Assembly: GCF_042685365.1 (NCBI RefSeq)
Contig: NZ_JBHUMY010000016.1
Span: forward strand, 62,001-126,000
Origin: Paenibacillus_AP thailandensis
Lineage (GTDB): Bacteria > Bacillota > Bacilli > Paenibacillales > Paenibacillaceae
Length of the DNA stretch: 64,000 bases
Reading direction: 5' to 3'
In this document: piece after piece, positions 57,849 to 64,000 of the stretch
How the letters are laid out: each line of letters opens with the position of its first letter
How positions within the stretch are numbered: the first letter of the stretch is position 1
Notes under the pieces: generated by a model
Seen by the model: only the letters and a program-made list of their open reading frames with translations
Databases searched by the model: none
What the model was told of the DNA's origin: nothing
Program-made: the position numbers and the translations under genes

Positions 57849-59206
57849 GCGTTCGCAAAGCGGCCATCCATCATCAGCTTATTGACGAGTTTTTGGACCA
57901 AGTATGCAAACCCGTAAAAGCAAAAGAGATGCACCCGGATATCAGGCAGGAAATAACGGCTCATTTGGAAGAACGGATCGAAGAGCTTATTTCGGAAGGC
58001 ATGACGGAAGAAGAAGCCGTCCGAATGGCGATTGCCCGGATGGGCAGCCCTGAGGAGGTCGGACGGCAGTTCCATCAAGTACATAAGCCCCGAACGGAAT
58101 GGACCCTTATTCTATTGCTGGCATTGCTTATCGGCATAGGGCTGGTCGCCATGCTGGCCATGCAGACGGCATTGGAGGACAACGATAGAGTAAGCAATGC
58201 CGGTTTTTTTGAAAAGAAAGCCGTTTTTGGCATTATCGGCCTTGTAGCCGTAGCCGTCATTTATTTTGTCGACTATCGGAAGCTGCAGGCATATTCCTCC
58301 TATCTTTATTTCATCGTTGTGATGGTCATGTTGCTTGCGAAGTTAGAAGGGGTTACGATCAGCGGTTCCGGGTCATGGTTTGTCGTCGGGGCTGTTTCCA
58401 TCAACGTGCCGATGACGGCAACTTATCTGTTTATGATTACCCTCGCCGGAATGATCCGGCCGAGAGAACCCAAAAGCAGCAGCTTCTTAATCAAAATTCG
58501 AACGTTTATAAAAGAGTTATTCGTATATCTTATTCCGGGCTGGCTTTATCTCTTAAATCCTACGTTACCGGCTTTCATGCTTTATGTCTCAGGGTTATCC
58601 GCACTGCTGCTGTTCGCCGGCAAATGGCGAACCTGGCTGGCCTATATTGTGGGCATGGCTGCAGCTGCAGGACTGATGTTGCTGTACGGTACCGGAGCAA
58701 GGATTGAGTATGTAACGAACCGTCTCCTTGCGTATGTTGACCCTGCTTCGAATCCCGATGCCAATTTCATGGCTGCTCGCTCGCTTGAAGCGATCCGTTC
58801 GGCAGGCCTGTGGGGGCATGGATTTGGGGTTAAGAACGATAGGCTGGGGTATATTTACAGCGACATGATCTATACCTACCTGATTTATAGTCTAGGCTGG
58901 GCGATGGGATTGTTGATCGCGTTTGCGTTCGCTGCCCTGCTCATCCGGGCAGCCGGGGTTGTAAGCAAATTATCGGACCCCTACGGGAAAAGGATCGTCG
59001 TTGGCGTCATTACAATCCTTTCCGTTCAATTTGGCTGGAATATGCTGATGTGCGTCGGGCTGCTGCCGATCACCGGAATTTCCTTGCCGCTAATCGGGTA
59101 TAGCACCTTTAGCATGGTAGTCGATATGGCGGCGATAGGAGTCATTTTAAGCGTATACCGGCGGAAAGATATATTCGCGAGTCGCCCGACGATGCAAAGC
59201 GAATAA
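57845..59206 (+). CDS. SEDS (FtsW/RodA/SpoVE) protein with N-terminal permease-prefix domain
   Basis: A 453-residue protein. Residues 1-80 form a helical prefix domain (IRQEITAHLEERIEELISEG; TEEEAVRMAIARMGSPEEVG) known from proteins encoded next to PadR genes. The rest has about ten membrane helices with FtsW/RodA/SpoVE features: GSGSWFVVGAVSINVP, GHGFGVKNDRLG and, near the C-terminus, LLPITGISLPLIGYSTFSMV. The aspartate expected in SEDS polymerases may be the D in IYSDMIYTYL. SEDS proteins polymerise peptidoglycan glycan strands; whether this one does is open. Confidence 0.88.
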   Translation: MSVRKAAIHHQLIDEFLDQVCKPVKAKEMHPDIRQEITAHLEERIEELISEGMTEEEAVRMAIARMGSPEEVGRQFHQVHKPRTEWTLILLLALLIGIGLVAMLAMQTALEDNDRVSNAGFFEKKAVFGIIGLVAVAVIYFVDYRKLQAYSSYLYFIVVMVMLLAKLEGVTISGSGSWFVVGAVSINVPMTATYLFMITLAGMIRPREPKSSSFLIKIRTFIKELFVYLIPGWLYLLNPTLPAFMLYVSGLSALLLFAGKWRTWLAYIVGMAAAAGLMLLYGTGARIEYVTNRLLAYVDPASNPDANFMAARSLEAIRSAGLWGHGFGVKNDRLGYIYSDMIYTYLIYSLGWAMGLLIAFAFAALLIRAAGVVSKLSDPYGKRIVVGVITILSVQFGWNMLMCVGLLPITGISLPLIGYSTFSMVVDMAAIGVILSVYRRKDIFASRPTMQSE

Positions 59207-59215
59207 AAAGACGCA

Positions 59216-59247
59216 GAAGGCCAACCAGCACCGACTGGTTGGCCTTC
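59216..59247. terminator. Bidirectional terminator between the SEDS and RlmI-like genes
   Basis: GAAGGCCAACCAG (59216-59228) and CTGGTTGGCCTTC (59235-59247) form a perfect 13-bp stem with a six-base loop. TTTTT follows on the minus strand (59209-59205). It separates two convergent genes. Confidence 0.8.
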
Positions 59248-59250
59248 CCG

Positions 59251-60669
59251 CTACTTGCTCCGAACCTCGAATATCGCAAATTTCAAGTAATGTCCTTCCG
59301 TTACGCCAAGCTGCTGCGGATGGTCTTTGCCGGCCGTCCGCCATTCGATGAGGCGCAGCACCTTGCCCGCGTCCGCGGCCGCATCCTGAATCGTCTCCAG
59401 GAACAGCTCGGGGCGCATATGGTACGAGCAGCTCGCCGTAACGAGATAGCCGCCCTCGTTTACGAGCTTCAGCCCGTGCAGGTTAATATCCTTATAGCCC
59501 CGGCATGCGCCAGGGACGGCGCTTTTTGTTTTCGCGAAAGCGGGAGGGTCCAGAATGACGACGTCCCACGTACGTCCGGCGCCGGAAAGCGGCTTCGCCG
59601 TATCCGCTCCGCCGCGGGCGCGCTCCTCGCGCTCTTCCAGCCCTTTCACCTGCGTCCGCAAATAGTCGAAAGCGTCGGCGACGACAAATTCGACCCGGTC
59701 GCTGAAGCCGTTCCGCTCCACATTGCGTTTCGCCGTTTCGATCGCATGCTCGGAGACGTCGAGGCAAGTGACTTTCTTCGCCCCGTACCGGCACGCGTGC
59801 AGCGTAAAGCTGCCCGTATGGGCGAAGCATTCCAGCACCGTCGCTCCGTCCCAATAAGGGAACGTGACGATTTTGCCGTTGGCGTTGACCGGAACGACGA
59901 CTTCGCCTGTACCGCCGCCGGCAACGTCTCCGCCTTCCGCCGTCTGCACGGCGGCTCCTGGCGGAACGTCGGCCGCCGGGCGCTTCTCCAGCCGGATGCC
60001 GCTCCGGACGCCCCAGCCTTTCATCAGCGGCGCAATGGAGGCGCGGTTTTCCCGCTGATCGAAGAAATAGCCGGTTTTTTGCCCTTCAACAATATCGACT
60101 TCCATTTGCAGTCCGTTTTCCGTAATTTCCACGACGTTCGGGCATTCTCCGTACAATACGCCCGTCCGCTCCTCAAGCCCTTCCAGACGCCGAACGCCAA
60201 CGTCGCTTCGCTCGTAAATGCCTTGCGGCCGGAACACCTCGACAAGCGCCTCGACGATTTGGTCCCGGTGCGCATCCATGCCAAGCGTCACGATTTGCAG
60301 CACAAGCACCTCGCCGAACCGGTCCACAACGAGCCCCGGCAAAAAATCGCCTTCGCCGTAAACGAGACGGCAATCCCGATCCTGCACGAACCGTCTCCGA
60401 TGCTCTTGGCACCGCTCGAAACGCTCGACGAAAAACGCTTTGTCCATCGCTTCAAGCGGCCGATAGGAGACGATACGCACAGCGATTTGGGATTTCGGGT
60501 TCCAGTACCCGGTCGCCAAATACCGGCCGTTATGGCTGACGACGTCCGCCAGCTCCCCCGGTTTGGGTTCCCCTTCCACCCGCTCGATCTCATTGCCGTA
60601 AATCCAGGGATGTCCTTGCTCGAGACGTTTTTTCCGTCCGCGCGAAAGCCATATTTTCGCTTTGCTCAC
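59251..60669 (-). CDS. Class I SAM-dependent rRNA methyltransferase (RlmI-like) with an internal insert
   Basis: A 472-residue protein of the RlmI/YwbD type that methylates a cytosine (C5) in 23S rRNA. The N-terminal PUA domain (AKIWLSRGRKKRLEQGHPWI), the FFDQRENRAS segment, SAM site VLECFAHTGSFTLHACRYGA and catalytic-loop motif VVILDPPAFAKTK are all clear, as is TASCSYHM. Between MKGWGVRSG and GATVLECF there are about 50 extra residues (about 222-272, Gly/Ala/Val-rich), making it longer than usual (around 395-400). The GTG at 60669 has an AGGCGG site. Confidence 0.9.
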   Translation of the reverse strand: MSKAKIWLSRGRKKRLEQGHPWIYGNEIERVEGEPKPGELADVVSHNGRYLATGYWNPKSQIAVRIVSYRPLEAMDKAFFVERFERCQEHRRRFVQDRDCRLVYGEGDFLPGLVVDRFGEVLVLQIVTLGMDAHRDQIVEALVEVFRPQGIYERSDVGVRRLEGLEERTGVLYGECPNVVEITENGLQMEVDIVEGQKTGYFFDQRENRASIAPLMKGWGVRSGIRLEKRPAADVPPGAAVQTAEGGDVAGGGTGEVVVPVNANGKIVTFPYWDGATVLECFAHTGSFTLHACRYGAKKVTCLDVSEHAIETAKRNVERNGFSDRVEFVVADAFDYLRTQVKGLEEREERARGGADTAKPLSGAGRTWDVVILDPPAFAKTKSAVPGACRGYKDINLHGLKLVNEGGYLVTASCSYHMRPELFLETIQDAAADAGKVLRLIEWRTAGKDHPQQLGVTEGHYLKFAIFEVRSK

Positions 60670-60835
60670 TGATTGTATACCGCCTTTCTTCAGTTGCCGG
60701 CGGGCAAGCTGCCCGCCGGGCAACCATCCGCCAAACTCGGCCTATATCCGGCATGCTTGTCCGGGGCCATGCATATGTATGTTAAGAACTGCTACTACTC
60801 ACGTTCATCAAGTCGCTACCGGAGGTGCCGTTTAC

Positions 60836-61813
60836 ATGTTTCAAACGATCATTATTCCGATGACGCTTGGATTTGCCGTCTTTATGAGCGGCATGAAGCT
60901 GATGGAGGTCGCGCTTCATCAGCTGGCCGGCCCGCATCTGGCCAAAGCGCTGCAAAGCTCGACTTCGACGCCGGTTCACGGACTCGTTACCGGCACCGCC
61001 GCTTCCGCATTCCTGCAAAGCAGCACGGCCGTAACGGTCATTACGATCGGGCTCGTGAACGCCCGCCTTCTCACCTTTCCCCGTACGCTCGGCATTATAC
61101 TCGGAACGAATATCGGCACTTGCCTGACGACCGAGCTTATCGGCCTTCAGCTTAACCGTTTCGCCGGTCCCCTGATGATCGCTTCGCTTGGTCTATGGGC
61201 CGTAACCGCATTGGCCGGCGAGATGAACGTATGGCCTGGCCTTGCCCGCTTCTTCGGCGGCAGAAGGCTTGCCGTCGTTCGGGCTGCTGCCGTCACGTCC
61301 GGCGGTTTCGGCATGCTGCTCGCCGGTCTCACCTTCATGCAGTCGATTGGACCTAGCGTCGAGCAAAGCGGAATGTTCGACTGGTTTCTGGCCAAAGCGT
61401 CCGGCGAGCTCATCTGGGGATTGCTCGCAGGGGCGGTGCTGACCGCGGCGGTTCACAGCAGCGCGGCCGTGATCGGCATGGTCATGGGGCTTGCGGCGCT
61501 TGGCTCCATCCCGCCCGATATCAGCACCGCTATCGTGCTTGGATCCAATGTCGGCACGTGCGTAACCGCGCTGCTCGCGTCCGTCGGCGGAACGAAAGGC
61601 GGCAAATTCGTCGCTTTGTCCCATCTGCTGCTTAACGCGGGCGGGGCGCTGCTGTTTATGCCGTTCGTGTCCGAGCTCTCCGGTGCGGCCGGTCAGTTGT
61701 CGTCGTCGCCCTCCGGGCAAATCGCCCACGTCCAGACATTGTTTAACGTCGCCTGTTCGCTGCTTGCCTTGCCGGTTTGTTACTTGCCTGCCCTGAAGCG
61801 GCTTGATCGTTAG
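60836..61813 (+). CDS. Na/Pi-cotransporter family membrane protein (YqeW-like)
   Basis: A 325-residue protein of the NptA/PNaS family, with the two inverted QSS-type repeats that form the transport core: SAFLQSSTAVTVITIGLVNA and AAVHSSAAVIGMVMGLAALG, each followed by an N-I/V-GTC motif (LGTNIGTCLTTEL; LGSNVGTCVTALL). Eight or so membrane helices are visible. The ATG at 60836 has GGAGG ten bases upstream. The position beside mtaB agrees with B. subtilis yqeW. It overlaps the convergent Nudix stop by four bases. Confidence 0.93.
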   Translation: MFQTIIIPMTLGFAVFMSGMKLMEVALHQLAGPHLAKALQSSTSTPVHGLVTGTAASAFLQSSTAVTVITIGLVNARLLTFPRTLGIILGTNIGTCLTTELIGLQLNRFAGPLMIASLGLWAVTALAGEMNVWPGLARFFGGRRLAVVRAAAVTSGGFGMLLAGLTFMQSIGPSVEQSGMFDWFLAKASGELIWGLLAGAVLTAAVHSSAAVIGMVMGLAALGSIPPDISTAIVLGSNVGTCVTALLASVGGTKGGKFVALSHLLLNAGGALLFMPFVSELSGAAGQLSSSPSGQIAHVQTLFNVACSLLALPVCYLPALKRLDR

Positions 61814-62241
61814 CTTACCTGAATGCCAAGCAGCTTCAGCGCGCCGAGTAATATCCGGTTGTTGTTGTCGTAGCCGGACTGCTTTTGCCTGCGCCACGCT
61901 TCATGCGGCTCGAACCAGTCGACGCCGCGGATTTCCTCCACCTGCGCTTGCAGCGTGCCGCCGACCGCTTCCACCAAATAATAATGCACTTCTTTGTTGA
62001 CGGTGCCTTTCGACTCATGCTGGTACTGATATTTGATCTGATCGATCGGTTTTACGATTACGCCGTCCATTCCCGTTTCTTCCTTAATTTCGCGCAAGGC
62101 GGTTTGCTCTACCGTTTCGCCTTCTTCCATCTTCCCTTTAGGCAGGGACACTTTGCCGTACCGGTCCTGGATCAATTGAATTTGCAAATCCCCGTTATCC
62201 GTATACCGGTACACGACGCCTCCGGCCGAAATTTCCTTCAT
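61810..62241 (-). CDS. Nudix hydrolase
   Basis: A 143-residue protein with a full Nudix box, GKMEEGETVEQTALREIKEE followed by TGM, matching G-x5-E-x7-REUxEExGU. It starts MKEISAGGVVYRYTDNGDLQ. Such enzymes hydrolyse nucleoside diphosphate derivatives; the substrate cannot be told from the box alone. A 55-bp hairpin repeat lies 37 bases before the ATG in sense orientation. Monocistronic. Confidence 0.92.
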   Translation of the reverse strand: MKEISAGGVVYRYTDNGDLQIQLIQDRYGKVSLPKGKMEEGETVEQTALREIKEETGMDGVIVKPIDQIKYQYQHESKGTVNKEVHYYLVEAVGGTLQAQVEEIRGVDWFEPHEAWRRQKQSGYDNNNRILLGALKLLGIQVS

Positions 62242-62277
62242 CTCTTTCTCCCCCTCTGCATCCGCAGTTCATGCACA

Positions 62278-62340
62278 ACAAGCAGAAACGACTTGTCGTC
62301 CTTGACTTAGGACGAAACGTTTCGGCGAGAAATATAAGAC
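62278..62340 (-). repeat. 55-bp hairpin repeat, best-preserved copy
   Basis: On the minus strand: CTTATATTTCTCGCCGAAAC, then GTTTCGTCCTAAGTCAAGGA, then CGACAAGTCGTTTCTGCTTG. CGTCCT pairs with AGGACG and GAAACG with CGTTTC (62285-62323), giving a stepped stem. It lines up along its length with the copies at 36862-36922 and 36962-37020 on the plus strand. Confidence 0.75.
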
Positions 62341-62370
62341 ACTTTATAACGTATAACTTTATGTAAGAAA

Positions 62371-62419
62371 CGAGGATTCCGTCAACTCCTCCCCCGCAGG
62401 GAAGAGGCCGGAATCCTCG
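62371..62419 (-). terminator. Terminator after mtaB
   Basis: On the minus strand CGAGGATTCCG (62419-62409) pairs with CGGAATCCTCG (62381-62371), followed by TTTCTTAC. A perfect 11-bp stem 22 bases after the mtaB stop. Confidence 0.75.
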
Positions 62420-62440
62420 GGTTTATCCTGGCCGGCAGGC

Positions 62441-63787
62441 TTAAGCGCCGCGGCGCGAAGCCGTCTTGCCGTCCAGCACGCGAAGCAGCTCGCCGCGGCA
62501 TTCGTTGACGCCCGCTTCGGTTACTTTCACGCGGCACATCTCGCCGATCAGCGACTCGTCGCCTTCAAACAAGATTTGCAAATAGTTGTCGGCGCGTCCC
62601 ATCAGCAGCCCTTGCGCGGCGGCTTTCTGGTCGCGCTCCGGAATGACGTCCAGCACTTCCCCGACATACTTCTTCGCGTATTCGAGCTGCATTTCCTCGG
62701 ACAAATCGATCAGCTTGTGGACGCGTTCGTTTTTCACTTCTTCGTCCACTTGATCCTCCATCCGCGCCGCAGGAGTGCCCGTACGGATCGAATACGGGAA
62801 AATATGCATCTCCGCGAAACCAAGCTCCTTCATGAAACGGTAGCCTTCTTCGAACATTTCGTCGGTTTCGCCCGGGAAGCCGACGATGACGTCCGTCGTA
62901 ATCGCGACGCCCGGCATCGCTTCGCGGATCCGTTTAATCTTCGCGGCGAATTCGGCCGTCGTATATTTCCGGCGCATCCGTTTCAGCACGGTATCTTCGC
63001 CCGCTTGCAGCGGAATATGAAGATGGCGGCACATTTTGTCGGAACGGTTCAGCACGTCGATCATCGCCTCGTCGATTTGGCTCGCTTCGATCGAGCTGAT
63101 GCGGATGCGCTCCAGCCCTTCGATTTTATCCAAATCCCACAGCAGATTCACAAGCTTGTAGTTTTCCAGGTCGTCGCCGTAACCGCCCGTATGGATGCCG
63201 GTCAGCACGATTTCCTTGTAGCCTGCGGCCACCAGCTGCTTCGCTTGCTCCAGCACGCTTTGCGGATCGCGGCTGCGGGACAGCCCGCGCGCCCACGGAA
63301 TGATGCAGAACGTGCAGAAATTGTTGCAGCCCTCTTGGATTTTCAGAAACGCGCGCGTCCGATCGGCGAACGTCGGAACGTCCAGCTCCTCGAACTCGCG
63401 GGTTTTCATAATGTTCCGAACCGCGTTAACCGGCTTGCGGTCCGCTTGAATTTGCTTGATAAACGGAATCATTTTGTCCCGGTCCTGCGTGCCGATGACA
63501 AGATCGACGCCGGGAATGGCCATAATTTCCGCAGGCCGCGTCTGCGCGTAGCAGCCGGTTACCGCGATTACGGCATCCGGGTTGCGGCGAATGGCCCGGC
63601 GGATGATTTGCCGGCTTTTTTTGTCCCCGGTGCTGGTCACGTGGCATGTATTGATCAAATAAACGTCGGCCGTGTCGGATTCGAAATCGACTTGTTCGTA
63701 GCCCTCGTTTTTGAACAGCTGCCAGATCGCTTCGGTATCGTAGAAGTTTACTTTGCAGCCCAAGGTGTAAAATGCGACTGATGGCAT
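62441..63787 (-). CDS. mtaB: tRNA t6A37 methylthiotransferase MtaB
   Basis: MtaB is a radical-SAM enzyme that turns t6A into ms2t6A at position 37 of tRNAs reading ANN codons. The 448-residue protein has the N-terminal methylthiotransferase domain (SVAFYTLGCKVNFYDTEAIW; CHVTSTGDKKSRQIIRRAIR; GCYAQTRP), the radical-SAM CxxxCxxC in CNNFCTFCIIPWARG (near residue 154) and a C-terminal TRAM domain. GGGAGGAG precedes the ATG and lies within the end of rsmE, whose stop is three bases upstream. Confidence 0.97.
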   Translation of the reverse strand: MPSVAFYTLGCKVNFYDTEAIWQLFKNEGYEQVDFESDTADVYLINTCHVTSTGDKKSRQIIRRAIRRNPDAVIAVTGCYAQTRPAEIMAIPGVDLVIGTQDRDKMIPFIKQIQADRKPVNAVRNIMKTREFEELDVPTFADRTRAFLKIQEGCNNFCTFCIIPWARGLSRSRDPQSVLEQAKQLVAAGYKEIVLTGIHTGGYGDDLENYKLVNLLWDLDKIEGLERIRISSIEASQIDEAMIDVLNRSDKMCRHLHIPLQAGEDTVLKRMRRKYTTAEFAAKIKRIREAMPGVAITTDVIVGFPGETDEMFEEGYRFMKELGFAEMHIFPYSIRTGTPAARMEDQVDEEVKNERVHKLIDLSEEMQLEYAKKYVGEVLDVIPERDQKAAAQGLLMGRADNYLQILFEGDESLIGEMCRVKVTEAGVNECRGELLRVLDGKTASRRGA

Positions 63788-63790
63788 GAG

Positions 63791-64000
63791 TTATGCTCCT
63801 CCCATTTCTCCAGATTCATATAACAGGCAGGTCAATCCTACGATTCCCGCCGTTTCCGTTCTTAAGATGCGCTTGCCAAGCCCGACGATCGCCGCGCCGG
63901 CCGTTTCCGCTTCGTCCGCTTCCTCCTCGGTAAAGCCCCCTTCCGGCCCTACGATCAGCAGAACGTTCAGACGGCCTTCGACCGCATCCGGACGTTTCGC
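63791..64000 (-). CDS. rsmE: 16S rRNA (uracil-1498-N3)-methyltransferase RsmE, C-terminal part
   Basis: The last 69 codons of a gene that starts beyond the right edge. LLIVGPEGGFTEEEADEAET and LGKRILRTETAGIVGLTCLL are the knotted SAM-binding end of RsmE, which methylates U1498 of 16S rRNA. The stop codon is three bases before the mtaB ATG, so rsmE-mtaB form an operon, as yqeU-yqeV do in B. subtilis. Confidence 0.93.
   Translation of the reverse strand, partial: AKRPDAVEGRLNVLLIVGPEGGFTEEEADEAETAGAAIVGLGKRILRTETAGIVGLTCLLYESGEMGGA

Overview
The window looks like a chromosome segment of a GC-rich, spore-forming member of the Paenibacillaceae (Paenibacillus or Cohnella type). The evidence is a type B RNase P RNA, an AddAB nuclease, the sporulation proteins YqfC and YqfD, a glycine T-box, a preQ1-I riboswitch, and a long run of genes in the order known from Bacillus subtilis yqeY to yqfO. 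Most genes are on the minus strand. I see no tRNA, rRNA, insertion sequence, prophage or CRISPR array.

Layout. 1-1.3 kb: the glycogen genes glgD (partial) and glgC, with a clear promoter. 1.7-3.1 kb: a small protein with two predicted zinc-binding repeats, and a PAS-plus-HTH regulator whose reading frame breaks at a run of nine A. 3.1-13.4 kb: helD, a preQ1-controlled queuosine-precursor transporter, a membrane-linked alpha/beta hydrolase with an orphan ABC ATPase, a DUF1540 operon, a YpuI-like gene and a secreted subtilase. 13.5-13.9 kb: rnpB on the minus strand with its own promoter.

14-37.7 kb: the conserved housekeeping block. Transcription runs right to left, from rpsU and yqeY through nfeD-floA, yqfC-yqfD-phoH-pgpH-ybeY-dgkA-cdd-era-yqzL-recO and T-box-glyQS to yqfL-yqxD-dnaG-rpoD, a DUF2157 gene, trmK and a Nif3-family gene. 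It links translation, tRNA charging, DNA replication start, recombination, membrane organisation and sporulation.

37.8-60.7 kb: a section that separates rpsU-yqeY from the yqeW-mtaB-rsmE genes, which I recall as close to rpsU-yqeY in B. subtilis. It holds a HIT protein, two unrecognised genes, addA and addB, two secreted rhamnogalacturonan-degrading proteins (one a 1756-residue esterase-lyase fusion with a CcpA-type cre site upstream), clpP, an SDR protein, a sigma factor, a PadR/SEDS pair and an RlmI-like methyltransferase. 60.8-64 kb: a Na/Pi-cotransporter-family gene, a Nudix hydrolase, mtaB and the end of rsmE.

The least expected signals lie between genes. A hairpin-forming repeat of about 55 bp occurs at 33.0, 36.87, 36.96 and 62.3 kb, with a partial copy at 47.1 kb. 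A second C-rich composite element occurs at 9.7 and 33.5 kb. Tandem TTGTCC hairpins lie at 33.3-33.5 kb. These, the broken PAS-HTH regulator and the esterase-lyase fusion are the best candidates for undescribed biology.
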